A DNA stretch of 64,000 nt from Symsagittifera roscoffensis (GCF_963678635.1 NC_087065.1:38157888-38221887); one strand, 5' to 3'; shown: positions 12,501 to 24,736, counted from the first letter of the stretch. A program made the numbers and translations. Notes: a model not told the origin generated them from the sequence alone.

Positions 12501-15500
12501 TGGGCAACTTCGACTCAAGCTGGAGCAGGTTGGCTATTTACGAAGATTTACGCCAAAGAAAACTAAAGACTTTTTAGTAGTTTGAATCACTCATCGAATC
12601 CCCTTGCGCCTAAGCAATGATGAATATTCGTGGATGTCGATAACTATCACCCACCCGCAAAGTGTGTTTTGAACAGTGTGGTTACTGTATACAATGTTCG
12701 CATATGATATGTTTAACTGTTAAATTAGTCCTATATAACAGATGGATGTTCTTTTTTTAGGTGGATCACACTCAAGCATGCTTGATTTTTTAAGGGTACA
12801 TCGGTGTTGCAAAAGGTCAAAAATAGGCATTTTCATCCAGTCACGGGACATAGAAAGTCATGTCTTAAACTGCCGAAGCAGTTCGAACCTTGGGATTTAA
12901 AAGTATTCTTCTAGGTTCCTTTTCAGATGAAAAAATACTTAAATTTTGTTAAGCTCATACAAAAAATTTAACTGAAAGTTCAGCTACCTATTAAGTAAAA
13001 TGCCAAAATCTGAGTTATTTTTTAATTCCTAACAGTAGTTTTTTGTATTACTTTTTATGAGAAGGTTAACCTATATGACGTTCTAGCTTAGATCCTTAGC
13101 TTTCCAACGAACACTTTCAAGTCCAAAGTTTTGCACTGCTTCTACTTTTTACAGGGTTGCTTACCTCTCTGACGCCTTGTAATTGAATGACCGAACGACG
13201 CCTTGAAAATAAAAAACACGTTTTTCACGTTTTTTATCCGTCTTTGTTCTGATGAACAGTTTCATCCATCATATGTCAAAATTTCATCCGTGAATCTTTG
13301 GTTATTGTAGAAAAAACCGCAGATGCCTGAAAAATTGTTTGTTCCTTTTGTCGGTGAAAAACCGAAAGTTGCAATTTATGTGTCCCGTGACTGTTGCTAT
13401 CTTTGAATGGGATCGAGACAGAGTTGGTATAGTTTATAAAATATGAAAGTCAGTGATTAAAAATGATCATCCAAGTATTCGCGCATGCATCAATATCGCA
13501 TTCGACGCTTCGTCACATGGGGCCTCAATTTAGCTAGAATTGAGGCTCATTGTATATAAATATCTGTATGGCCCGTTGTTTCAGATAGAACGGGAGCACA
13601 CATTCAGACAGATAGACGACGCTTTTTACAGTTCAACGAGGCTAGAAATCCTCTTGGCTCTCAAGAAATTGGGCGAGAAGGTGACTGCTTTACTTTTTAC
13701 TTTTCAAGTTTCCAACTAGACCTTTCTTGCATCAAGCGTTCTTGACTTCGTACAATTGTTATTTTTACTTGAACAGCGCTGGCCACTTCTCAATTGAAGT
13801 TCCGATTACAGCTGGGAGCCGATTTTGCTTAAACTGATGAACTTTGTTAGAGTCAATCAACGCAGTGAAAACTCTTCAATAGCAATAGGTCGTGATGATT
13901 TCTTTTTTTTCAGCAAAAATTCTTAAGGTTTGTTCGCACTCAAATTCGATTTTTTTTTTCGCATTTTGACTTTGGTTTTTTCATGTTCGGTTCTTTTTCT
14001 TCGTTTACATTAGCAAGCATTTGGTGGTCTTTTTGCTATAATCACGATTTATAGCATTGGAAATTTTATAGCATCTGTTGTCTGCTTTATTTTTTGACTT
14101 TTTCTTATTTCACTTTATAAGAGCTACTTTTTGTCCTTTTCTTGCTAGTGTTTGCGAAGCACAGCTCTCCTCTGTGTAAAAAAGGCCAGCTCTGCTATCG
14201 AACATAGAAAGGGTAAAGGTCATGAAAAACGCGATCGAGTCCTACTTTCGAAAGCGGATTTTTATTTTCAGATTTTCCAGTGGAATAAATACTTTTCATA
14301 TTGCTCCTGTTTGAGTAATTTTTTTATCCAAAAGTCAATCTTAAATTGTTCTTCAACTTCAAAGATGTTTAATGCCATCTATTTCTTTTTCGAAAGTTGA
14401 TGTTTTCTAAAAAAACATGTCTATTTTTCTGTTTCTCCGTTCCGTTTCCTTGCATCCATTGAATCTTTTCCACTGGCTGTTGGCTATGTTTTTTAGTCTT
14501 TTTTATTGTACACGCTGTAAATTAATGGTAGTTGCTTTTCGCGAAGCAGCATAGGCAATTCTGAAGGTTGTAGCCGTTCAGTAGCCATAATCTTTGATTA
14601 AAATGATGTTTTCGGGGATTTTAGAATGATGTAGATGTTTTTTCTTGTATTTTTTGCCGAGAGTTTCGCTCGCTAGTAGTTTACTTTTCTGGATTTATTT
14701 TGTTTTAACTTTTCTTTTTAATTGAAAAAGCGACGAAAATATTTTTTCGATATTAGTTTTTATGCTTAATTACACTAGCCAGCTTGCGAGCGTAATGTAT
14801 TAGTACGAACTTTCTTTTTTCCAACCTAACTTGCAATAAAAATGCTCACTTATTTGGTGGCATTTTGCTATAATTGCGATATGTAGCATTCGAAATTTCA
14901 TAGCATCTGATCTCTGCTTTATTTGTTGCTAGTGTTTGTAATTTACTAAACGTCCGTGGCTGAGTGGTTAGTGCACGAGGCTCTTAAAAACCAGGTCGCA
15001 GATCGAATCCGAAACGTAGCCGAATTTTTTTTAAATTCGAAGCTTATTTCTACTTTTTATCGTACTTTATAGCTGCTTTTTTTGTCTTGTTCTCGCTGTA
15101 TTTGCGAAGCGCAGTTTCGAATCTGTGTCGTTGTTGCTACTCTACCAGGCTGGCCAATTGGTCTATTTTCATTTTCTATAGACTGGTCTATAAAAGTCAT
15201 TATTTGGTCTATAATTTTTCGGAAGTCAATATTTTCTAGAGACTTTATATCTGCTGGGGTTGAAAGATGCTGGCGACATAGTCTTCAGATACGAATGGAA
15301 AAGTGCAAAATAACTTAAAAGTTTTTTCTTCAAAAATCGAATTCTAAAGAAGTAAACAATTTTCAACCCACTTTTTTCGTTTTTCTTGTTCTTTCACACT
15401 TTTCAATGATTGATCCTGGGTAATATTTGATGTCGCTGGAATGGTTTCAATTCTATCTGAATTAACTCGAGCGTGCTCATAAAATCTAATTGTTGCAGCT

Positions 15501-16152
15501 GGACACAACGGAAGAAGTGTTTCTGAGGAGAGCAACTGCTGCAAGTGAAATACTACAAAAGATTGTTCAAGGTAGTTGATATGCGTTGTTAAGAGCCGAA
15601 GAGTATCTTAGGAAAAAAACTATCTTAGATTTACTCTGAATATATTCACTGCATGATAACGAAGTGGACTGAGTTGATACCAGAATTGGTTTTGAAAAGT
15701 CACTGCTTGTTAGAAAGAGTATAGATAGTTTAAAAAAAATTTGAAAAATCAGATCTGTGAAAATCCCATATGCCTGTCTTTGATCAAAAAATTGTTGAAT
15801 ATTATGGTGTCTTTGTTTTGCAAAGAACCATGTGCTTACAGCTGATTTGGTTCTATTGATATTAGTCTGAGGTACTAAAAAGCAATAATTTCCGGTGACA
15901 TCAATTGTCTTACCAGGCATTGAGCCTCAGTTTGAATAAACATCTCAGAGCAATGTACATGAGAGCATGTTGCATTATAAAGAAGGAAGTAATTTCCGAA
16001 TAGTGAACCTGAATCAAGGGTGAATTTGTTTTCAGGTTTTAAATGTTGGTTGTAATATTGAAATTGTAAACTATAATTTCTGAATCATTCCTCTTTTAGA
16101 TGACTCCGAAGAGGACAAAATTGCATCATCTGTGAGTGGTCTGAAGAAATGA
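9483..16152 (+). CDS. LZIC: LZIC, leucine zipper and ICAT homologous domain protein (six coding exons)
   Basis: Joined exons 9483-9574, 12236-12365, 12430-12528, 13585-13680, 15499-15571 and 16100-16152 give 543 nt, 180 aa plus stop. All introns are GT-AG and phases match. The product is collinear with vertebrate LZIC (about 190 aa). The N-terminal coiled coil lies in exon 1 (LRKNLEDQLNRLLVQLRDI), followed by DEYEE in exon 2. Exon 3 has the AFRTPEVIRFFTRKEPGQLR block. Exons 4-5 form the ICAT-like helical domain (residues about 115-165, LEILLALKKLGEKL). ICAT itself binds beta-catenin and blocks TCF binding; the role of LZIC is less clear, and it has been linked to cell-cycle checkpoints. The ATG lies 5 nt after a strong acceptor. 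No break was seen, so it looks functional. Confidence 0.92.
10590..10974 (+). pseudogene. Ty1/copia RNase H relic (GalEa-like) in LZIC intron 1
   Basis: In shifting frames the segment reads LSSEAVTAL near 10600 and ETLALVDRIDAAI near 10703-10741. From 10753 it reads CFVDNKFLIGSLDSL, YVSEKRSRTDISHIRD and VEFVSSETLS. This order is the C-terminal RNase H of Ty1/copia pol, where an S-T-L-x-x-E-T-L block leads to a D-N-K-S-L block and an E-K-R-L-R-I-D-I block. There is at least one 1-base frameshift near 10741, and the terminal LADxLTK-like motif is degenerate (INECIRSW). The rest of the element was not seen. It is richer in GC than its surroundings. Confidence 0.6.
11047..11070 (+). repeat. (ACT)n microsatellite
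   Basis: About eight ACT/CTA units lie about 70 bp after the copia-like relic. It might be a retroelement tail or a chance microsatellite. Confidence 0.8.
12236..12365 (+). CDS. LZIC: LZIC exon 2 (residues 31-74)
   Basis: The acceptor is tttag at 12231-12235 and the donor is GT at 12366. Encodes the acidic DEMEADEYEE segment and a helix. An AUG-led reading from upstream is intronic and should be ignored. The following intron is only 64 bp. Confidence 0.9.
12430..12528 (+). CDS. LZIC: LZIC exon 3 (residues 75-107)
   Basis: 33 codons in phase 0, with the most conserved block, AFRTPEVIRFF followed by EPGQLRLKL. Acceptor tttttaag at 12422-12429, donor GT at 12529. Confidence 0.92.
13585..13680 (+). 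CDS. LZIC: LZIC exon 4 (residues 108-139)
   Basis: 32 codons in phase 0 after acceptor gttgtttcag. Encodes the first ICAT-like helices (TRLEILLALKKLGEK). Donor GT at 13681. Confidence 0.9.
14010..14235 (+). repeat. Interspersed repeat family R1, copy without tRNA-like core
   Basis: Shares the catttggtgg...gctataat block and the tgtttgcgaagcacagct tail with the copies at 14775-15130 and 36875-37540. Lies in LZIC intron 4. Confidence 0.6.
14775..15130 (+). repeat. Interspersed repeat family R1 with tRNA-like core
   Basis: The 5' block (tagtacgaactttcttttttcc) and the gcgaagcgcagtttcg tail recur at 36875-37540 and, in part, at 14010-14235, 16350-16440, 17275-17345 and 20085-20140. The centre holds a class II tRNA-like segment (see separate entry). 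Probably a composite SINE. Confidence 0.55.
14952..15021 (+). repeat. tRNA-Leu/Ser-like segment with pol III A and B boxes (SINE head, not a tRNA gene)
   Basis: The A-box-like tggctgagtggtt at 14957 and the B-box-like gatcgaatcc at 15001 are correctly spaced for a class II tRNA. I could not close the acceptor stem, and the same segment recurs diverged at 37330-37413 inside the same repeat, so a SINE promoter is likelier than a functional tRNA. Confidence 0.5.
15499..15571 (+). CDS. LZIC: LZIC exon 5 (residues 140-163 and part of 164)
   Basis: Follows acceptor attgttgcag and encodes LDTTEEVFLRRATAASEIL, matching the end of the ICAT-like domain. One base remains before GT at 15572. Confidence 0.88.
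16100..16152 (+). CDS. LZIC: LZIC exon 6 (C-terminus and stop)
   Basis: Follows acceptor cctcttttag. Completes codon 164 as D and reads DDSEEDKIASSVSGLKK and TGA. This acidic tail is poorly conserved, so support comes from phase and splice sites. Confidence 0.78.
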
Positions 16153-16229
16153 AAACCGACAGAAAACTGCCTGTTTATCAAACTCAAATGTATATCTTAT
16201 AATTTACCCGTTTATGTTTAGATATTAGC

Positions 16230-16235
16230 AATAAA
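16230..16235 (+). terminator. LZIC polyadenylation signal AATAAA
   Basis: First canonical hexamer after the LZIC stop, 78 nt downstream. Confidence 0.6.
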
Positions 16236-16517
16236 TTATTACGTGTAAAAGAACAAAGTGGCTTTCACTTATAGGGATGATTTTTGTGTTTCATTTTACA
16301 GGCTTTGATTTTTTTCGGATTTGACTTATGATTTATTTTTAAGTTCTTTTCTTTTGTTTACACAAGCAAAGCTTGTGTTATAGTATGAACTATCTTTTTT
16401 TCAAACTTAAGTCGCAAATATTGTTGCGATAAAATATGTTCATTTTGAAAGTGTTCATTTTGATCAATAACCAGCTATTAAGTACATCCAATGCTAAGGA
16501 TATTAACAGACTATTAT

Positions 16518-16925
16518 TGTTCCGACTTTCGCAAGGAAAGTAACGGAATATTTGTGCCTGGGGGTGGTTTTTAATCTTCAAACTAATTTGACACTTCAAC
16601 TATTTCGATATTTTTAACAATTTCAATATTTCACCTGTGATCATTTCTCGTAAAGTTATGGGGGTTGAAAAATTGCCAATTTGGGACAATTAACGCTGCT
16701 ATTAACTTGTAAGAGGATATTTAATCCAGCATAGAAATTGTTCCAAATAGTTTGAAGGAAGCTTATTTGCCATAATTAATTGTTACTAGGAGCGAAATTT
16801 ATCACTTTGTGCTTACTATGGCGTGTGGGGGGATTATTTTCACAAAAATTCTCATGAAAAAAAAATCATTTTTTATTACATTTATTTTTTTCATGTTATT
16901 ACTGCTCCGTAGACTGCTCTATAAG
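16518..16925 (+). mobile_element. HINE-like element, 3' truncated
   Basis: Begins with ttgttccgactttcg and follows the family through tattactgctcc near 16915, but lacks the terminal hairpin. See the family description at 30785-31313. Confidence 0.65.
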
Positions 16926-18429
16926 TTTTAAGGCACTTTTTCCCCACCTGCAATTTTTTACTAGTAAAGTTACTGTTGAAATTGTACGATCATTATGAAA
17001 ATTGACATGCGGTCAAATTAGGATGTGGCAAACACATTTGGTCTTCATATTTAACCTTTTAAAACCACTCTTTACACCATAAAATTGATGGCCGTGGTAA
17101 GTGGGGGGGGGGGGGGAGGGCAATTTTAGATGCTATTCAATTTAGGAATGTTAGTTAATTATTATTTTTTTCAAATTGACTGGTACTGCTAATGCGTCAT
17201 CATTGGTGTGCGTCACTTAAGAAACTTTGTAGACTCAAAGTTTTACTCATTCAGTTTTTCCCAGTAGAGTTATCGGTCAATGTTTTGCTCGTGTATGCGA
17301 AGTTCAACTTCGCCTCTGTGTAAAATCAAGGCAAACTCCTCTATCGAACAGCAAAAGTGTAAAGATTGAAAAAACCTGAATGACTTCTAGTTTCAGTAAT
17401 GGATTAAATTTTCCGAATTCCAAGTGGAACAACGAAATGGTGTATTTTCGACGATGTATCTTTTCTTCGAAATTCAAAAAGTTTTTCAATCCAGCTTTTT
17501 CGTTTTCCTTGTTCTGTTTCAAGTGTGTAGGCTAGTTTTTTATTAAGTAAGAGTCATGGACAGTGAATACATATAGTTTTTTGTATTTTTTTTTAGCTTT
17601 TTTTGTTTCAAGAGAAAGTCAACATTTATTCACGCTCAAATTCGAGGTTTCACTTTTGCTTCTTTCCAACTTCATTTCATTTTTTGCTGGAAAAGAAGGG
17701 AAACTCCGCTATCGAACATGCTCGACTTTTAGTTTCAAAAATGCATAAAAATCAGATTTCGTAGCGGAAAAAATCAATCTTTTGAACCTGTTTTCTCAAA
17801 TAATTTAAGTAATTGTTTGTCAAACACAATCAAATTTCAGGCCGTTTTTTTTCGAAACTTGAAGTTGTTTCATAAAACATGTGTGTACCTTTTCTTTTTC
17901 ATTGTAATTTTTCCAACTATCTGTTGACAAGTTAAGATTATTGAGAAATAATTCCAGAATTAGTCTCGCTGTTTGTAAGCTGTGATGAATCACATGTGTG
18001 AGTTTGTCTGTTTTTCGAGAAAAAGTCCTAAGTTTGTTATGGCTGAAAGTTGATTTTAATTAGCCTTCTTTTTCGAAAAAGAATGCAAATTTCGCTCTCC
18101 AATAGAAAAAAAATCAAATGTTCAGAAAAAATGTGAATATCTAGCTTCAAAAATGGACGTTGATTTTCTCAATTCCCCGCTGAGTAACAAAATTACATTT
18201 TGATCTCGTTTTCTATAAAAAGAATAATTATAATTTAAAAAAACCAAGCACATCTTTTATATATTTAAAAGCGGGCTCTTGCCACGTTTAAGCTTTTCAA
18301 GGTAAATTTTTTCATGTGTAACGAAAGTCTCTTTTTTTCTTAAGCATATTGTATATGACAATGCTTAAGACTTTTCTATAATTTTCCAGTTGTATTCAGT
18401 GTTTATTTAACCGAGTTAAAAATATTAGA

Positions 18430-19300
18430 ATAGTCGAATGTTGTCAACCTAATAGTGACATGTTTTCAGGGTTTCCCCAGGGGTTGAGAAAATAACCTCC
18501 AATTATGTATACCTGAATCATTTAAGTGTACGAGATACGCGAATTTATGTGTTTTTTTTTAAATTATCAGAAAACCCAAGTTACAAAGTAATTCGTAAAG
18601 TTTGAGATTCCCGGTTCAGCATTCTCAAGAGTTGAGAATCTTTCCTCCAGATATGACTGCTTGAAAATTTGTAGTTCTTGAGATAGACGCTTTCTGATTT
18701 TTTTCTTCATTTTTCTAATTGAAATTAGTTATAAAAAAAAACTTATCGAACTTGAAATTCTCAACCCGATAGTGCGGTGATATCCAGGTACACTCAAAAG
18801 CTGCAGTTCTAGCGTCCAATTATAACGGCTCAAATCTTTTTGTTTTCTTGATATGGCGTTTTTAATTGAAAAAAACTTAGATTTAAAAAAAAAACTAACC
18901 CAAATTGAATTTCTCAACTCAATAGTGGTGTGCTGTAAGGGTATCTTCAAAAGTTCCTAGGATTTCGAGGTTTGGCGCTTTTTTCTATTATTTTTAAATT
19001 TTTTAGATCAAATTTACATAAAAAAAAACTGACCGAACTTGAATTTCTCAATCCTGAAGTGGGGTGCTATCATGGTACACTCAAAAGCTGCAAATTTTAT
19101 GTATACCCGAATCATTTAAGCGTACGAGATACGCCAATTTATGTATTTTTTAAAAAATTATCAGAAAACCCAAGTTACAAAGTAATTCACAAAGTTTGAA
19201 CGGTTCCGGGTTCAGCACAATTCATCACAATTCTCGGTTCATCACAATTCCCGGTTCAGCATTCTCAAGAGTTGAGAATCTTTCCTCCAGATATGACTGG
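18430..19300. repeat. Tandem satellite with higher-order structure
   Basis: Diverged monomers of about 150-165 bp share the core cgaacttgaatttctcaa and an aligned cactcaaaagctgca. Two longer blocks recur at about 600-640 bp: 18505-18605 matches 19100-19199 (aaacccaagttacaaagtaa) and 18608-18660 matches 19248-19300 (ttcccggttcagcattctca). A short sub-repeat of atcacaattc.cggttc sits at 19210-19255. Confidence 0.7.
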
Positions 19301-21656
19301 AAGAAACGTTGAACAAAACAAGCGCTATTTTAAACAATCTACCAAGCTCAATTCCTAAGTATTCGAGTTAACTTACTCGTTGTACTAATTATTTTTCAGC
19401 AGTCCATATTTTCCAAGGCACTTCGCCGAAAAACGAGCTGGTTCCGGTGAACTTTTGCTGCATATTATTAACAGTTTAATAGCAAGGGTTTTGCAACCGG
19501 TACTAGATTTTTTTTTTCCACGAAAACAACTTCGTTCACAGGACAACTCAAAATTGTCGTCATCTCCAGGTCTGTAATTTTGTCTACTCACAGTCAAGTT
19601 TTGATAGTGTCTGCATTTTAAATTCCCGTTCTACTTAAAAATTTTTGTCAGTTGTAAATTTACCAACTCAGATTTCAATTTAGCAGTTTTATTCGTTACT
19701 ATTTTTTTTTGTAATTCGGACTGAAAAGTTCTGGTTTTCTTAAAATAATGATAATGAAATAATCTATCATGAAAGCCTCATTTCGACTCGTTTGTAGTGA
19801 AAAAAACTTAGTTATCTAGATGATTTGAGGGAGATTTATTTTTTTTGATTTATTAAATCTCTGAAATTCTTTTTTTGGCCTTTAAAGTGACAATTAGGGT
19901 ATTGTTCTTTTTTGTGATTTTTTTCCGATGCTCAAATAGTTTTGGTTTGAAATATTTTGGCGTATTTTTTATGTGAAGGAAATTACTTGAAGACAAAATT
20001 AAGACAAAAGTTTGACAGTTTTAATATATCAGTTTTTTTTTGACATTTTTCAAACTCATTATTTAATTTTCTGTTGGTCAGTTTGTCATCCTATAATTGT
20101 GCTGTTTTGCAAGTGGTGCGCAGATATGCTTCGCCTCCGTTTTCAATTTCTTCAGCATCAGTGGACTACTTGTGCAGGGCACTCGGAATTGATGCTGAAA
20201 ACCTTTCATTCGATTCCCCTGGCGAGAATTTATTTTCGAAAACTCAGTAAAATTCATTTACTTTTGCTTATCTTTTTAAAGCTTTTCTTTGCAAAATTTA
20301 GCTAGTTTGCTCAGTGGGGTTTTAGTGTCTTTCTTCTATTTCTGCTAGATTGCCATGCTATTTTTGCGATGTATAGCAAAGAGTCAACCTGTTTTTCTAA
20401 TCAAGTCAACCTATTTGTTTTTTCTTTTTTGTGATATTTCGTCCGTTTTCGTTTTCCAGCCTATTGAAATAAATAGAAACAAAACTATAAATAATTGGAA
20501 TTCTGTTTGTAATTCTATAATTCATTTTGACTTTTCATTAGCTCGCCGGATGATAATGGCGTCATTGTTAGATTAAATTGTGGGGTATAGCTCTAATTCT
20601 AAAAACTACTACTACTTAAATATTTCTTATTTTCTTTGCGACTAGTGGAACATGTAGAATAAGGATCTTTCAGAGCGTAGCCAAAAACCAAGATGCACAA
20701 AAACATCAACCAACGTTTGTGCTGGTCAATCGTCCTGTTTTAGTTGTGTAGAGGTAAAGTAAACGAACAACAATTTCTTTTTCTAGGATTTATCAATTTC
20801 ATTTCCTCGGATTGCATTATTTAAAAAGACTACCCAGTCGGTAGAAGGGATTGATGTCCTTTTGTTTCGATAACCAAAGTTTTTACGACAATTTTTTTAA
20901 AAAGAATATGTTGAAAGACAAAGCATTTTTTTAAGCAGTTTTTGTGCTTTTTTAATTTTTCTCTGCAAATTTTCTATCTGCTCAATTTGCAATCATTTCA
21001 GAGTATCATCGATTATAAAAAAAAACATTTCAAAGTGATTTTGATCAACTAAATAGTGAAGTTGAAATTCTTTGGTACATTTTGGTTAATTTTACATTCC
21101 AATGTGAATGTGAAAAGCTTGTGTTGGCTCCTAATCTAATAAATATGTAAAATTCAGCATTTTCAGGCCTGATAAAATTATGTGGCGTGAACTTTGTTGT
21201 ATTTTTGCATCGTTTTGATTCAAATGCTCGAGTTGCTGACCCGTTTCCTTCCACTCAGAGCGGTTAGCAATAGCGGTTAGCAACAGTTAACAATCATTAC
21301 GAGGTTAAAGTGTGCGCAGAGTCTGTATGTTTCTAGATTCCATAGACAAATCTTTAAACATATTCCAAAATGTAAGTGAATTCCAATCACAAAACATCCG
21401 TGGATTCCGCATACAAATACCTTGAACAAAAATTTTGTTGGCAGAAGGACCAAATTTTTGTGATAAGTGTCTAGCGTTCAGATCTTGATCGAAAAATTTA
21501 GATTTCTGAAATTGATACGCTATTTCATGAAAAAAAGGTGAAAAAGTGAAAAAATGGTGTCCGTTTTTTCTAAAAAAAAATTGCAGTTTTTTTGTAATAG
21601 ATGGTTATAAAAAGCGAATGTATCTGCATCCCCTAACAAATGATTCTGAATTTTAA

Positions 21657-22190
21657 CAAGACTGCTCGTATCAGCGCAAAGCCCTGAATGTTCCGATCGC
21701 CTTTTAAGATTTGTGTCTTTTAAGGTAACATAAAAAAAATTAAATGTAATAAAATAAAATGAAAAGAAAAAAGTTTCTAAAATTTGAATTTTTTATGAAA
21801 CCATCCCCCACACGCCATATAAAGTACAAAATAATAAATTTCGCTCATTGTAATAAATCAATTATGGCAAGTAAGCTTCTTTCAACCAACTTGGAACGTT
21901 TTCTAAGACGGATTAAATATCCGCTTACGCGTTAATAGAGCGAAATATATCGCGCGTTAATTGTCCCAAATTGACCAAAATGGCAATCTTTAAACCCCCC
22001 CATAACTTTACAAAAAAAATCACAGGTGAAATATCTTTTCAAATTTGAGCTCAGGACAAGAATACCTTTTGAATGATTAAAAAAAATCCGGTCAAAAATG
22101 GCTAGTTAAAAAGCCGAAATTTGTCTGAAGAAAAAAAACCCACCCCGAGCACAAATATTCCGTTACTTTCGTATCGAAAGTTGGAACAAT
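21657..22190 (-). mobile_element. HINE-like element, near full length
   Basis: Reverse orientation. The caagactgctcgtatcag end lies at 21657 and the cgaaagttggaacaa end at 22190. The 3' hairpin is damaged. Confidence 0.7.
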
Positions 22191-23149
22191 AACGAGCTGA
22201 AATCATTGCGATTTTTCAATTTCAATTTAATAGTTCAAGTTAATAAGAATATGTTTGGACAGCGCTTCGTTAAGTAAAGAAGAAGAGTAAAGACTGAAAA
22301 GTTATTTTTTATCAACCTAGAGTTTTTGAACTTAAGTGAAAGAAAAGTAAAAAAATGGTTCCCTCAAATTATAGTACTCAGGGCTTCTAAAAAAGGTTTC
22401 AGCCCTACGAGCTGTAATTACTTATAATTTGCGTGTTTTATCGCTTACATGGGGGCTAATGGTTAATGGACAAACTGGAAACTTTTACGTAAAAACTCCA
22501 ATCCAATTTTAACAGGTAATTGAAATTAGCATCTTAATAAATGCGAGCGAAAAGGGCTCATCCTTGTAAAAGTCCACCCTTTTTTGAAGTAATGTTTTAA
22601 TTGAAAAATGAGACTTCAGACATTAATTTTTTATTAACTAGTCTGTTGTCTGTTTTAATCGTGATTATGCCCCCTATGTTCTATGGAAAGAACTCTGGAT
22701 TATCTTGTTTTTTTTTCAGACTAAAAGTTCAGACTTAGTATCTTATTTGATTCTTCTGACATATTCAACTGCATTTTTTTTTTCAATTTATAATTAACTG
22801 ATTGTTATAATTCATCAACCAAATCAGCTTCCTCTTACTTAAAATTATTTGCTCGATTTTTTTTTCATTTTGAAAGGGAGGTACACTCTTTGTGGGTGTT
22901 AAAAGTTTTTTCCCACGCAAAATGAGACATCACAAACACCGTTTAGAATGGATCAGTGTCAAAAAAACCGGTAAGAGCCTTTTTATGGTTTTTGCCTAAG
23001 ATCTATGGCAAATAACTAGAGCGAGCAGGCGTATAATACCGCGGTAAACTTTTTTCACGCCGACACTTAATTTACTTCAGTTTGCGCCTTCTCTCTTTGC
23101 GCCTTCTTGTCTTTGCGCCTTCTTGTTATAAACAAAAAATCGATTTTCT

Positions 23150-23300
23150 TGTGGGGGATTATTTTCACAAAAAATCTCAAATTTAAAAAAAAAACTTCAT
23201 TTTACTTTATAACATTTAATTTTTTAATGTTATTACTGCTCCATAAACATTAAAAGGCAGTCAGAACATTCAAAGTTTCGCCTTGATACGAGCAATCTTG
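23150..23300 (+). mobile_element. HINE-like element, 3' fragment
   Basis: Only the distal third, from gtgggggattattttcac to gagcaatcttg. Confidence 0.6.
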
Positions 23301-23764
23301 TTCATTTTTTGATCCAAAATATGCAAGAAAATCACAGAATGTTATCGATATTTTGAAAACTTTTTCGTTTTTTCATTATGCTACTTTACGCTATGCTTCT
23401 TTCATTATGCTACTTTACGATATAAAATGACAGCTTATGGACAATAAATAAGAAAAAAAACAAGTTAAGGCTGGAAAAGTGAATTTAAATTGATTTGAAA
23501 TCACCTTGGATCCATTTTTAGCTGAGATTAACTTTAGCTATTCAAGATCAATTTAAATCGATTTAAAATTGATCCAAATCAATCTTAACCTTTTCTTTTT
23601 AATGTTTGTTGTTTTTTCGTATTAAAGTCGATCCCTATAATATAATTGATCCTATAATCCATTTTTGTCAGGGCTGGTAACCTTCACGCACATCTTAATA
23701 TTTGAAACTTCGATTCTTGTTATATAATTGCGGATTTTAACCGCGTCATTAATCCTTGACTTTA

Positions 23765-24108
23765 TTGTTCCGACTTTCGATACGAAAGTAACGGAATATT
23801 TGTGCTCGGGGTGGGTTTTTTCTTCAGACAAATTTCGACTTTTTAACTAGCCATTTTTGTACGGAATTTTTTGACGGAATTTGTCATGAGCTCAAATTTG
23901 AAAAGATATTTCACCTGTGATCATTTTTCGTAAGCGGAGAGTTAATACGTCTTGGAAATCGTTCCAAATTGGTTGAAAGAATTTCAAATTTTAGAAAAAA
24001 AATTTCATTTTGTTTTATTACATTTAATTTTTTAATGTTATTACTGCTCCATAAACCTTAAAAGGCAGTCGGAACATTCAGGGCTTCGCCCTGATACGAG
24101 CAGTCTTG
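23765..24108 (+). mobile_element. HINE-like element with internal deletion
   Basis: Both ends are intact (ttgttccgactttcgatacg; cagggcttcgccctgatacg then agcagtcttg). About 190 bp of the middle is missing compared with the 30785 copy. Confidence 0.7.
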
Positions 24109-24454
24109 TCTGATTTTTTTTTCCGTAAAATTATTGCTGGACACGTGTTGGATACGCTCTTTGTAAGTTTGCTTAAAACGAGCTAGCTTTTTGTGTAACG
24201 TTTCTTATTTAAGCTCAAGTTATACATTCATGCGTTAAGTATACGCGTAAGCTTGTTTGGAATGGTTTAAATATAATTTTCTGGCTTTGTAGGCTACATT
24301 GCTTTAAAGAAATGTAAGCAAATAAACTTTTTTTCTTTTGCTTATCCGTGATAAATTTCGCTCACATCTTAAAACAAGAATTGTTGAAATCAACCTCCAG
24401 TTATGGTCATTTACAAGTAAATTTTGAAAATCTTAGAAAAATGTGCCCGTAGTG

Positions 24455-24736
24455 ATGAAGTTTATTTTTGAATTAGCATTTATGGGAATTCTTATACCAT
24501 TGTTAGTTCAGGCCCAAATAACAATTGACGAGCCTTGTGGAGAATATCGCAGCAGCTTAACATTTCTGTTCGCTTGTCAGGATAATTGGCTGGAGGAAAA
24601 GTTCACATATGTGAAAGATGTGAACAATTGTCTCGCAATCAAGCTGTGTAGCTCGGATCAGAGGTCAAACAAATACGACACGAAGCAAGAGTGCGAGAAT
24701 TCCTGTAAACCGATGACAGATATCATTAGTAAATAA
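24455..24736 (+). CDS. Small secreted protein with divergent Kunitz-like cysteine pattern
   Basis: 93 aa from the ATG at 24455. A GTG-led reading 12 nt upstream is not used because eukaryotic starts are AUG. Residues 1-20 are a clear signal peptide (basic start, then hydrophobic, ending LVQAQ). The mature part has six cysteines with spacing C-12-C-17-C-5-C-14-C-3-C. Canonical Kunitz/BPTI spacing is about 8-15-7-12-3, so the order and final CxxxC fit but the loops differ. W and FTYV sit where BPTI has its central strand. The role could be protease inhibition or another secreted function; the reactive-site loop cannot be recognised. AATAAA overlaps the stop (24732-24737) and ATTAAA lies at 24750. 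It may be a single-exon gene or a last exon. Confidence 0.6.
   Translation: MKFIFELAFMGILIPLLVQAQITIDEPCGEYRSSLTFLFACQDNWLEEKFTYVKDVNNCLAIKLCSSDQRSNKYDTKQECENSCKPMTDIISK

Larger units (their letters stand above)
16153..24442. other. Gene-free stretch between LZIC and the Kunitz-like gene
   Basis: Holds HINE-like copies (16518, 21657, 23150, 23765), R1 fragments (16350-16440, 17275-17345, 20085-20140), a poly-G run at 17102-17118 and the satellite at 18430-19300. Open frames here are short and without recognisable domains. No gene seen. Confidence 0.5.

Noticed and set aside
14952-15021. Functional tRNA-Leu/Ser gene
   Set aside because: Acceptor stem could not be closed, and the segment recurs diverged inside the same interspersed repeat, so it is SINE-like.
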